This document shows positions 32,336-40,270 of a stretch of 53,712 bases of DNA, in pieces. The position numbers were made by a program, and so were the translations under genes. Position 1 is the stretch's first letter, and the number at the start of each line of letters is the position of its first letter. Location of the stretch: contig NZ_JAASAE010000019.1 in NCBI RefSeq assembly GCF_012726205.1, forward strand, positions 1 to 53,712. The letters run 5' to 3'. The notes under the pieces are model-generated. The model was given only the letters and a program-made list of their open reading frames with translations. It did not search any database and was not told where the DNA came from. This stretch comes from Rhodococcus sp. HNM0569. GTDB lineage: Bacteria > Actinomycetota > Actinomycetes > Mycobacteriales > Mycobacteriaceae.

Positions 32336-35300
32336 GACGCCACCGGCCCGAGCACGACGAGCGCGTCGCCGGGATGGACCTGCGTGGCAGGCTCGGCGCG
32401 CACACTCGTGACGACGCCACTCGCAGGCGCGACCACCGGCGCTTCCATCTTCATCGCTTCGAGCACCACGAGCGTCTGCCCTTCTTCCACGACGTCCCCC
32501 ACTGCCACGTCGACCTTCCACACGTTCGCGACGAACGGCGCGTCGACTCGCTGACCACCGTCGGGTACCTCGACCTCCGCGACGTCGGCGACCACCGCAT
32601 CGGCCGCCGCGGCCGCACGATCGAACTCACCCGCGATCTCCCATGCCCGACGCTCCTCGTCGAACGCCGCGCTCTGCCCGGCCCGGAACTGCGCGATCGA
32701 CTCCGCATTGTCGTCGAGGAAACGCTGATGCTCGGCGAGCGAGAACGTGTCGTCGACGACGTCGAGCTCGCTGCGTCCGGCCGCCAGATCGGCACGGAGA
32801 TCCAGCAGTTCGTCGGGCGAGACGGGATACCAGCTGATCCGGTCGAAGAACCGCAGCAGCCACGGATCGGTTCCGGGCACGGGATGCGTCCGCCACACCT
32901 GCGTCGTACGCCCGACGAACTGGTAGCCGCCCGGGCCCTCCATGCCGTAGATGCACAGGTAGGCGCCGCCGATGCCGACCGAGTTCTCCGCCGTCCACGT
33001 GCGCGCCGGGTTGTACTTCGTCGTCACGAGCCGGTGCCGAGGGTCGAGCGGCGTCGCGACCGGTGCCCCGAGATAGACGTCGCCGAGCCCCAACACGAGG
33101 TACGACGCGTCGAAGACGGTGCGGAATACATCGTCGACGCTGTCCAAACCGTTGATGCGCCGGATGAATTCGATATTCCACGGGCACCATGGCGCGTCGT
33201 CGCGCACCCCGGCCATGTACCTCTCGATCGCCTCGCGGGTCGCCGGATCGTCCCAGCTGAGCGGCAACCGAACACGCCTGCTGGGGACGACGAGCTCGGT
33301 GACCGCGGGCAGCGTGGCCTCGAGCTCGACGAGCAGCCCGAGGGCCCGCGCCGTCGGCAGGACATCGGGATCCACGTGCACCTGCAACGACCGGATACCC
33401 GGAGTCAGGTCGAGGATGCCGGGCGTCCGCAGCTCGACGAGCGCCGTGTAGAGCGCGTGCACCCGTGCGCGCAGGCCGAGATCGAGCACGATGTCGCCGT
33501 ACTCGACGAGAATCGAGTCGTCGCCCTGACGGCGGTAGGTGACGGCGGGGTCACCGTCGAGACGGCGGAGCACGCCGTCGTCACCGTCGCGCCCGGATAC
33601 GATCGAGTACGGCGTCAGCGCGCGTGCGGCGGGTACGGCGCGGGCCTGCACCGGCACGAACGACACGGTGTCGCCGGGCCGCAGCTGACCGAGCTTCCAC
33701 CGCTCCGCGGAGACCACCGTGACCGGGCACACGAATCCACCGAGGCTGGGGCCGTCCGGACCGAGGAGAATCGGGGTGTCGCCGGTGAAGTCGAGCGCGC
33801 CCACCGAGTACGGGTTGTCGTGGATGTTCGACGGGTGCAGCCCGGCCTCACCGCCGTCGCGCCGCGCCCACTCCGGCTTCGGGCCGACGAGCCGCACGCC
33901 GGTGCGAGCCGAGTTGAAGTGCACCTCGTAGCGCGCGGCGTAGAGCTGGTCGATGTCCGCGCGAGTGAAGAATTCGGGTGCGCCGTGCGGCCCTTCGGTG
34001 ACCGCGAGTTCCCAGTGCGTGCCGAACTGCGGCCGCGCGGCAGCATCGACCGCTCGACGCGAACTCGGTTCCGCGTGCCGGGCGCGCAGCACGTCGCCCG
34101 GACGCAATGCACGGCCGCCGTGCCCACCGAACTTGCCGAGCGTGAACGTCGCAGTACTGCCGAGGTATTCGGGAACGTCGAGCCCGCCTTCGACCGCCAG
34201 GTAGGTGCGCAACCCGACTTCGGCGTCACCGATGTCGAGAGTGCTCCCGGCAGGCACGCGCACCGGCTCCCACTGCGGCACCGGCATTCCGTCGACGGTG
34301 ACCGGGGTGGGCGCACCCGTGACGCACACCCACGTCTCGTGCGTGAAGCGCAGTGCCGGGCCACCGGACGTGCATTCGAGGCCCGCCGCGGCGGTGTCGT
34401 TCCCGAGTGCGTCGTTCGCGAGCCGCAACGACCGGTCGTCCATCGCGCCGGACGGCGGGACACCGACCTTCCAGAAACCGAGTCTGCCGTCGGCGTCCTG
34501 CACGGTGGTCATCAACCCGGCGCGCAGCACCGTGATCCGCGGCTCCGGGTCGCCGACGCCCGCGAGCGTCGCGGTGGTGTGCGTGGCCGCGACGAACTCG
34601 GGCGATGCCACCGCGGCACGCAGCATGCCGAGGTTGACCTCGATGCCGTCGAGCCGGGTGTCGCCGAGCGCTGCGGTCATTCGCGTCAGGGCGGTGGCAC
34701 GATCCGGTGCGTGGGCGACGACCTTCGCGAGCAGCGGGTCGTACGCGGTGGGAACGTCGGTGCCGGTCCGCGCCCACGCGTCGACGCGGATACCGTCGCC
34801 GTCCGGATACCGGACACGCGTGAGAATGCCTGCGCTCGGCCGGAAATCGGCGGCCGGATCCTCGGCGTACACGCGGGCTTCGACCGCGTGCCCACGGACG
34901 GGCACCGTGCCCGTGTCGCGGTACGGATCGAGGACGCTCGTATCCCCCGCGGACAATCGCAGCATCCACGCGACGAGATCGACCCCGGTGACCGCCTCGG
35001 TGACGGGGTGCTCGACCTGCAGCCGCGCGTTGACCTCGAGGAAGGACGCTTCTTCGCGCTCCGCGTCGTACACGAATTCGACGGTGCCGGCCGAGCGGTA
35101 GCGCGCTGCGGCCGCCAGCATGCGCGAGGATGCGTGCAGGTGCGCGCGCACGTGGTCCGGCAGCGCGGGTGCGGGCGCTTCTTCGAGCACCTTCTGGTTG
35201 CGCCTTTGCAGTGAGCAGTCGCGATCGCCGAGCACGACGACACCGCCCTCGCCGTCGCCGAAGATCTGGACCTCGACGTGCCGTGCATGCTCGACGTAGC

Positions 35301-35907
35301 GCTCGGCGAACACGCCTGCCGAACCGAAACTACGCAGCGCGAGCCCGGCGACCCGCTCGTACGCGTCACGGACCTCGTCGGAGGTACGGCACACCGTCAT
35401 ACCGATGCCGCCACCGCCGCCGGTCGCCTTGAGCATGACCGGAAGGCCGATGCGGTCGACCTCGCGCACCGCATGGTCGGCATCCTCGAGCAGCCCGGTT
35501 CCGGCGAACACCGGCACCCCGGCGTCGACCGCGGCGGTGCGGGCGGTGTGCTTGTCGCCGAATGTGCGCAGCTGCTGTGGCGTCGGGCCTGCGAACGCGA
35601 TACCACTGCCTTCGACCGCGGCGGCGAAATCGGCGTCCTCGGACAGGAAACCGTAGCCAGGATGGATCACGTCCGCTCCGCACTCCTTGGCAGCCGACAG
35701 GATCGCTTCGGTGTTCAGATAGGACTCGGACGGCGGCGTCGGCCCGATCCACACCGCGTCGTCGGCGAGCCGCACGTGCGCGGCGGAGCGGTCCGCCTCC
35801 GAGAAGACGGCGACCGTTCGGTAGCCGAGCTCATGCGCGGAACGAAGGATGCGGCAGGCGATCTCGCCTCGATTGGCGACCAGCAAGGTCTTGCGTCGAT
35901 CAGACAC
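32332..35907 (-). CDS. Biotin-dependent urea/guanidine carboxylase
   Basis: 1191-aa multidomain carboxylase. Residues 1-445 are biotin carboxylase (KTLLVANRGEIACRILRSA, ATP-grasp with MLKATGGGGGIGM). About 460-780 is the KipA/AHS2 and 790-1010 the KipI/AHS1 carboxyltransferase part (FTGDTPILLGPDGPSLGGF). After a linker comes the biotinyl domain with VLEAMKME (Lys1153 biotinylated). Such proteins carboxylate urea to allophanate or guanidine to carboxyguanidine. With two DUF1989 partners in the same operon, guanidine is the likelier substrate, as shown for homologues. Sequence inspection alone cannot decide. The GTG start overlaps the preceding stop by 8 bp. Confidence 0.93.
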   Translation of the reverse strand: MSDRRKTLLVANRGEIACRILRSAHELGYRTVAVFSEADRSAAHVRLADDAVWIGPTPPSESYLNTEAILSAAKECGADVIHPGYGFLSEDADFAAAVEGSGIAFAGPTPQQLRTFGDKHTARTAAVDAGVPVFAGTGLLEDADHAVREVDRIGLPVMLKATGGGGGIGMTVCRTSDEVRDAYERVAGLALRSFGSAGVFAERYVEHARHVEVQIFGDGEGGVVVLGDRDCSLQRRNQKVLEEAPAPALPDHVRAHLHASSRMLAAAARYRSAGTVEFVYDAEREEASFLEVNARLQVEHPVTEAVTGVDLVAWMLRLSAGDTSVLDPYRDTGTVPVRGHAVEARVYAEDPAADFRPSAGILTRVRYPDGDGIRVDAWARTGTDVPTAYDPLLAKVVAHAPDRATALTRMTAALGDTRLDGIEVNLGMLRAAVASPEFVAATHTTATLAGVGDPEPRITVLRAGLMTTVQDADGRLGFWKVGVPPSGAMDDRSLRLANDALGNDTAAAGLECTSGGPALRFTHETWVCVTGAPTPVTVDGMPVPQWEPVRVPAGSTLDIGDAEVGLRTYLAVEGGLDVPEYLGSTATFTLGKFGGHGGRALRPGDVLRARHAEPSSRRAVDAAARPQFGTHWELAVTEGPHGAPEFFTRADIDQLYAARYEVHFNSARTGVRLVGPKPEWARRDGGEAGLHPSNIHDNPYSVGALDFTGDTPILLGPDGPSLGGFVCPVTVVSAERWKLGQLRPGDTVSFVPVQARAVPAARALTPYSIVSGRDGDDGVLRRLDGDPAVTYRRQGDDSILVEYGDIVLDLGLRARVHALYTALVELRTPGILDLTPGIRSLQVHVDPDVLPTARALGLLVELEATLPAVTELVVPSRRVRLPLSWDDPATREAIERYMAGVRDDAPWCPWNIEFIRRINGLDSVDDVFRTVFDASYLVLGLGDVYLGAPVATPLDPRHRLVTTKYNPARTWTAENSVGIGGAYLCIYGMEGPGGYQFVGRTTQVWRTHPVPGTDPWLLRFFDRISWYPVSPDELLDLRADLAAGRSELDVVDDTFSLAEHQRFLDDNAESIAQFRAGQSAAFDEERRAWEIAGEFDRAAAAADAVVADVAEVEVPDGGQRVDAPFVANVWKVDVAVGDVVEEGQTLVVLEAMKMEAPVVAPASGVVTSVRAEPATQVHPGDALVVLGPVAS

Positions 35908-36520
35908 CGGAGTACACCACCATTTCGGCTCGGCTGGGTTCGAAACCGTTGCACGGGTTGTTGATCTGCGGGCAGTTGGACACGATCACGAGGGTGTCCT
36001 TCTCGGCCCTCAGCGACGCGGACAGGCCGGGCGCCGAGATTCCGTCGACGATCCCGAGCGTGCCGTCCTGTTCGACCGGGACGTTCATGAACCAGTTGAC
36101 GTTCGACACCTGATCCCGCTTGCCCATGCCGTACCGGCCGAGTTCGATCAGGAAGTTGTCGGCACACGCGTGTTGTGCGTAGGTGTGATGGCCGTAGCGC
36201 AAGGTGTTCGATTCGCGTGAGCACGCGCCACCGAGGGTGTCGTGCCGCCCCACGTCGTCGGCCACCACCGTGAGCAGCGGATCGTACTCGTTGTCGCGCA
36301 GAACACTTCCCGTTGTCAGATAGACGCTCTCCTGCGCCTGGAGGGTCGCCTGAGCACTGTAGGCACGGCTGGTGTCGTCGGCCGCGTAGGCGAGGAAGTC
36401 GACTGCCTGGTTCGCGTCGAGGTCGACGATCGACAACACCTCGCCCTTCCGTAAGACGCGGCTCCACGGCGCGCGCGGTGCGACTGTTTCTCGACTGGTC
36501 TCGGTGCCGAAAATCGTCAT
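35900..36520 (-). CDS. DUF1989 protein UAAP2 (carboxyguanidine deiminase subunit)
   Basis: 206-aa cytoplasmic protein, urea-amidolyase-associated protein 2. DUF1989 landmarks are VLRKGEVLSIVDLDANQAVDFLAYAADD, then GRHDTLGGACSRESN, FLIELGRYGMGKRD and the closing VIVSNCPQINNPCNGFEPS. The pair of DUF1989 proteins found with these carboxylases has been identified as a carboxyguanidine deiminase that makes allophanate and ammonia. The Cys of SNCPQ and of GGACSRE are candidate metal ligands. Its start overlaps the UAAP1 stop by 4 bp. Confidence 0.92.
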   Translation of the reverse strand: MTIFGTETSRETVAPRAPWSRVLRKGEVLSIVDLDANQAVDFLAYAADDTSRAYSAQATLQAQESVYLTTGSVLRDNEYDPLLTVVADDVGRHDTLGGACSRESNTLRYGHHTYAQHACADNFLIELGRYGMGKRDQVSNVNWFMNVPVEQDGTLGIVDGISAPGLSASLRAEKDTLVIVSNCPQINNPCNGFEPSRAEMVVYSGV

Positions 36521-37374
36521 CGGAGTCCCCTACTCGTTCGGTAGTCCACGGTGTTCTCGTATGCGCGACGCGCTTCCGGCGACGCCGACCACTGGGCGTC
36601 GGCGGGTCCGGTGGTGCGATCGCGCCACGCGACGATGTCGAGTGCGCTCGACGTGTAGGCGGGGCGAGGGTCCATCGGGTGGGCGGTGTTCGCGATCAGC
36701 ACGATCACCGGGAGCTCGGTCCGCAGGGTCACGCTCGCGCCCGCACCGGCCGAGCCCAGCCAGCCGGGACGGCCGTCCACGTCCACCCGGATTCCCTGGA
36801 ACAGCGACAGGCACGGCGGCAGGTCGCGGCGGCCGAGCCCGTTCTTCGCTGCGGCCGCGGCCAGCAGTTCGCGGCCCGCGGGACTCGGCCCCTGCAGTTC
36901 GCCGTCGCCGTACCGCTGTTCGTTTCGGGCGCGCGTCGACGTTCCGTAGAGCGTGTCGTGCCGGCCGGAGCCGTCGTGCACGAGCGTCGCCAGCACACGG
37001 CCCTGATCGCTCAGCAGGACGTACCCGGTGCCCGGATAGACCTGCCACTGGACCTTCCCGGTGTCGGCGACGTTGAGACGCTCCCACGGCATGTCGGCGT
37101 TGTAGAGGACGACCGACGCGCACGCGTCTCCCTCGACGTCGGTGAGCCGGAGCGCGGTGCCCGGCGCGAGCACTCGGTGCGCGTAGCCGCCTCCGGGCAC
37201 CAGGTCGGCCCACACGACGTCGTCTGCGGGGACGCCCGAGGGGGCGGAGGTCGTGGCCGCCGCGGGGACCGTCGGGGCGGCGAGTCCGGTTGCGGCGCGG
37301 GCCAGTTCTTCCTGTGCGCGGGCGTGGGCCCGTGCACCTTCCGTCGTGCTCGTCTCCGCGTGGTCGACGCTCAT
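36517..37374 (-). CDS. DUF1989 protein UAAP1 (carboxyguanidine deiminase subunit)
   Basis: 285 aa, first gene of the carboxylase operon. The DUF1989 core reads LAPGTALRLTDVEGDACASVVLYNADMPWERLN, then GRHDTLYGTSTRARN and PCLSLFQGIRVDVDGRPGW, and VIVLIANTAHPMDPRP replaces the Cys-rich end of UAAP2. It forms the second subunit with UAAP2. The N-terminal ~45 residues are Ala-rich and poorly conserved. The ATG at 37374 has GGGAGG upstream. Between it and the divergent TetR gene lies an 11-bp element shared with the promoter at 38304. Confidence 0.92.
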   Translation of the reverse strand: MSVDHAETSTTEGARAHARAQEELARAATGLAAPTVPAAATTSAPSGVPADDVVWADLVPGGGYAHRVLAPGTALRLTDVEGDACASVVLYNADMPWERLNVADTGKVQWQVYPGTGYVLLSDQGRVLATLVHDGSGRHDTLYGTSTRARNEQRYGDGELQGPSPAGRELLAAAAAKNGLGRRDLPPCLSLFQGIRVDVDGRPGWLGSAGAGASVTLRTELPVIVLIANTAHPMDPRPAYTSSALDIVAWRDRTTGPADAQWSASPEARRAYENTVDYRTSRGLR

Positions 37375-37389
37375 CGTGTCCTCCCGGCT

Positions 37390-37465
37390 ATTTTCTGTCG
37401 GTCAATCGAAAGTGAACCGGCCGGCCGTGTCACGCGCGTCTCGCCGACGTAAAACGTGCGTTAAC
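37390..37465. promoter_or_regulatory. Control region between UAAP1 and the AmtR-like gene
   Basis: Two elements stand out. ATTTTCTGTCG (37390-37400) is identical to the sequence at 38304-38314 and holds one half (CTGTC) of an AmtR-type operator; the second half is not recognisable. GTAAAACG-N2-CGTTAAC (37449-37465) is an imperfect palindrome next to the regulator's -10 region. No guanidine riboswitch was recognised on either strand, so control is probably by protein. Confidence 0.5.
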
Positions 37466-37522
37466 CGGGCCGACGGGCACCCGCGGCGGCCCGCTCGAGC
37501 CGGTCGCACGTACGATCGCCTC

Positions 37523-38200
37523 GTGGCAGGTCGCGGACGTCCCCGAGCATCCGGTCCGTCCAGCACCGGGCTGACGACGGAGCAGGAGATCCTGCAGGCG
37601 GCCGGAAAGCTGTTCTGCACCGAGGGCTACGGCAGCGTCAGTACCTATCGCATCGCACGCGCCGCGCGAATCTCCCAGGCGACGATGTACCACTACTTCG
37701 CGGGCAAGCACGAGATTCTGTCGACGCTGCTGCTCGAGACCGTGCAGCCGTCGGTCGCCTTCGCCGAGCATCTCGTGACCAGCGACGCCCCCGCCCCGGC
37801 ACGACTGTGGGCGCTGTGTGCCTTCGACACCCGACTGCTCGTGTCCGGGCCGGAGAACCTCGGCGCGCTGTACCTGCTGCCCGAGCTGTCCGACGAGCGG
37901 TTCGCCGCATTCCACGCGGAGCGGACGCGCCTGCGCGCCGTCTACCGCACGCTCGTGCGCGCGTGCCCCGACGTCGGCGACGCCGTCGCGCAGGATCTCG
38001 CCGACCTCGTGTTCGGCCTCGTGGAGAGCGCGATCCTGCGCCGCCGCCAAGACCTCGACGGCGTGGGCGGCACGAGCATCGACGACGGGTTCGCGACGCG
38101 CACTGCAGACGCGGCCCTGCGTGTTGTCGGCCTCGGTCCGGCCGCCGGGATGGAAGCCGCGCGAGCCGGTCAGGCACTTGCCGCCGCAGCGCCTTCCTGA
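37523..38200 (+). CDS. AmtR-like TetR-family nitrogen regulator
   Basis: 225 aa. The helix-turn-helix lies at about residues 24-65: EILQAAGKLFCTEGYGSVST, then RISQATMYHYFAGKHEILSTL. The C-terminal half is helical, unassigned. In Mycobacterium smegmatis a TetR-type AmtR controls a urea-degradation operon of the same composition through CTGTC-N4-GACAG; an exact copy of that motif lies 109 bp downstream of this gene. The GTG at 37523 has a -10-like TACGAT at 37511-37516 and no ribosome-binding site, so it is probably leaderless. A nitrogen-status repressor for both arms of the cluster is the natural hypothesis. Confidence 0.82.
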   Translation: MAGRGRPRASGPSSTGLTTEQEILQAAGKLFCTEGYGSVSTYRIARAARISQATMYHYFAGKHEILSTLLLETVQPSVAFAEHLVTSDAPAPARLWALCAFDTRLLVSGPENLGALYLLPELSDERFAAFHAERTRLRAVYRTLVRACPDVGDAVAQDLADLVFGLVESAILRRRQDLDGVGGTSIDDGFATRTADAALRVVGLGPAAGMEAARAGQALAAAAPS

Positions 38201-38238
38201 GCTCGACTCGCCAATATCGTTGTCACACAGCATGGTTA

Positions 38239-38322
38239 TACGTCGAAGGCGACGTAATGAGCTCTTTACTGCGGCGTAACCACCGCCGTTCACATCGGCG
38301 GTAATTTTCTGTCGCATGACAG
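38239..38322. promoter_or_regulatory. Stacked palindromes and AmtR-type operator before the oxygenase operon
   Basis: Four inverted repeats follow one another: TACGTCG-N4-CGACGTA (38239-38256); the near-palindrome GTAATGAGCTCTTTAC (38254-38269); ACCGCCG-N7-CGGCGGT (38282-38302); and CTGTC-N4-GACAG (38309-38322). The last is an exact AmtR consensus and covers the ATG at 38316. A -10-like TAATTT at 38302-38307 implies a leaderless mRNA, so the AmtR-type site would straddle the transcript start and repress. The first may instead be a terminator of the regulator gene. Confidence 0.65.
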
Positions 38323-39137
38323 TTATTCGGGTGGAGCCGACATCTTCGGCGGTGTCCGTCGGCGCCGGATCGCTGGCGGGCATGGAGTTGAACCGCACGC
38401 TGCTCGCCGCCGACGGCGAACTCGACGACACGAGCACCGTCACCTGGGTCCAGGGGGCGCAGTGGTACTGCGACGTGCGCCGGCCCGCAGATTTCGTCGC
38501 GCCCACCGCCGGATGCCTGGCCGACCTCGACCGCGCCGATCTGCACGCCCTCGCCCGTCAGCAGGGTTTCGCCGGCCGTCTCGTCGACGGGCACGTCGCG
38601 GGCACCCGCGGGAGCCATGTCGTGTGGTCCCACGAGGTCGATCTGCACCCCGACACACCAGCCGACGCCGGGGTCCTCGAACTCGCCGGCCCCGACATCG
38701 TGCACGAGCGCGGGGTGCACGCCGACTACCTCGAGCACTGGCGGATCGTCGGACGCGGCGAAGCCCGCGAGTGGCAACTCGTCGACCCTCACACCGGCGC
38801 CCGGGGCGTGCTGGTCGTCGTCGGGAACCGATTCGGGTGGGCCCGCGGGCGCGCCGACGGATTCCGCGGCGCCCTCACCGACGCGATCGACGCCGCCGTG
38901 AGCGACGACGACGCCCGTGCGCTGTTCGACTGCGAGGTGTGCATCGGCACCGTGAGGGGCCCCGCCGGCGCGGCGTGGACGGTCACGATGTCGACTCTGC
39001 CGTTCCGTGAAGGCGCGCAACTCGGCCCGCTGCTCGGCGAATCGACGGTGACGGTCACCGATTTCGACCCGAACGGACAGGAAGTCCGCCGTAACTGGGC
39101 CGTCTGCGACTCCCAGTCGACCAGGAGCACACCATGA
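38316..39137 (+). CDS. Unknown 273-aa protein coupled to the oxygenase
   Basis: Cytoplasmic, no signal or membrane segment. It appears beta-rich with two related halves: an N-terminal region (AQWYCDVRRPADFV, then VWSHEVDLHPDTPADAGVLELAGPD) and a C-terminal one (GEAREWQLVDPHTGARGVLVVVGNRFG, MSTLPFREGAQLGPLL). Lipocalin-like or cupin-like folds are possible. I do not recognise the family. The stop overlaps the oxygenase start by 4 bp (ATGA), so the two proteins act together. The AmtR-type operator over its start places it in nitrogen control with the guanidine/urea genes. It might bind or process the oxygenase substrate or product. Confidence 0.75.
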   Translation: MTVIRVEPTSSAVSVGAGSLAGMELNRTLLAADGELDDTSTVTWVQGAQWYCDVRRPADFVAPTAGCLADLDRADLHALARQQGFAGRLVDGHVAGTRGSHVVWSHEVDLHPDTPADAGVLELAGPDIVHERGVHADYLEHWRIVGRGEAREWQLVDPHTGARGVLVVVGNRFGWARGRADGFRGALTDAIDAAVSDDDARALFDCEVCIGTVRGPAGAAWTVTMSTLPFREGAQLGPLLGESTVTVTDFDPNGQEVRRNWAVCDSQSTRSTP

Positions 39138-40181
39138 CCGACACGTCCGCCGCACACGCCGCGTTCACCGCGGTACCCGTGATCGACGTCTCCCGCCTAC
39201 GTTCGCCCGACCCACGGGCGCGTGCGACATGCGCCGAGGAACTCGGCCGCGCCGCCCGGGACGTCGGCTTCGCACAGATCGTCGGGCACGGTGTCGCCGA
39301 CGACACGTTCACCGCGATGTACGACGCCGCACAGCGATTCTTCGCACTTCCCCCCGAACGCAAGATGCACGCCTACATCGGGCGATCCACCAACCACCGC
39401 GGCTACGTCCCTCCCGGCGAGGAGGTCTTCGCGGGCGGCACGCCCGACGCGAAGGAAGCGTTCGACCTGTCGATCGACCTGCCCGCCGACGACCCCCGAT
39501 ATCTCGCCGGGAACCCGCTGCTCGGGCCCAACCAGTGGCCCGACCTGCACGGCTTCGCCGAACCGGTCCGCCGCTACTACGACGCGGTCTTCGACCTCGG
39601 CAGGCACGTATTGCGCGCCTTCGCGCTCGCGCTCGGCGAACCGGAGGACCTCTTCGACCGCTGGGTCACGACTCCGCCGTCCCAGCTGCGGCTCGTCCAC
39701 TACCCCTACGACGCTTCCGCACACGATCGGCCGGGCATCGGCGCACACACCGACTACGAGGTGTTCACTGCTGCGGCCGACCGCACCCGGACTCGAGGTG
39801 ATGAACGGTGCAGGCGAGTGGATCGACGTACCGTTCCGCGACGACGCGCTGGTCCTCAATACCGGTGACCTCCTGGAAATCTGGACCAACGGCGAGTTCG
39901 TCGCGACCTCGCACCGCGTCCGCAAGGTTGCCCAGGAGCGGTACTCGTATCCGTTGTTCTTCAATGTCGACTACGACACCACTGTCGCACCGATGGACCG
40001 GTTCACGCGCAACGGCGGCGCGCGTTATCCGTCCGTCGTCGCGGGTGAGCACCTGTTCGCGCAGACCGCACAGAGTTTCGACTATCTGCGGCGCCGCGTC
40101 GCCGACGGCAGCGTCGCATTGCCATCCGGGGCACGGCCGTTGTACTCGCTCGGCCGTGAGGCCGAACTCGGCGCCCGCTGA
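39134..40181 (+). pseudogene. 2-oxoglutarate/Fe(II)-dependent oxygenase (isopenicillin-N-synthase family), frameshifted
   Basis: Two overlapping frames together give a complete enzyme of about 348 aa. The first frame (to residue ~212) holds the DIOX_N domain (FAQIVGHGVADDTF, FALPPERKMHAYIG) and the HxD iron ligands His205 and Asp207 in GAHTDYEVF. The second frame continues with PGLEVMNGAGEWIDVP and holds the second iron His in ATSHRVRKV and the 2-oxoglutarate Arg after it. The shift lies at 39767-39772, where TTCACTGCTG appears to lack two bases. Read as it stands the protein ends at 39868 and has an incomplete iron site. It may be a pseudogene, a sequencing error or a rare +1 frameshift. The family includes ethylene-forming and homoarginine-hydroxylating enzymes. 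Confidence 0.82.
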
Positions 40182-40222
40182 CGCGCGTCGCTCGCCGGGC
40201 TCACCGCCGCGCCCGGCGTTCC

Positions 40223-40260
40223 CCCCACACCGACCGAACCTCCCCACGCCGACCGAACCT
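40223..40260. repeat. 19-bp tandem direct repeat before the symporter gene
   Basis: CCCCACACCGACCGAACCT (40223-40241) is followed directly by a copy differing at one base (40242-40260). The second copy ends 10 bp before the symporter ATG, just upstream of its GGAG. It may be a tandem duplication or a protein-binding repeat. Confidence 0.75.
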
Positions 40261-40270
40261 TTGGAGCAAC

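Noticed and set aside
32374-35214. A 946-codon plus-strand open frame opposite the carboxylase gene
   Set aside because: It is antisense to a fully conserved carboxylase, has shadow-like composition (Arg, His, Asp, Val) and no recognisable domain. Long antisense frames are expected at this GC content.
37375-37522. Guanidine riboswitch before UAAP1
   Set aside because: I looked for the conserved ykkC, mini-ykkC and type III motifs on both strands and saw none; the region holds protein-type operators instead.
38254-38302. GlnR boxes in the oxygenase-operon promoter
   Set aside because: GTAAC-like half-sites occur, but their spacing did not fit the GTnAC-N6-GAAAC pattern when checked.
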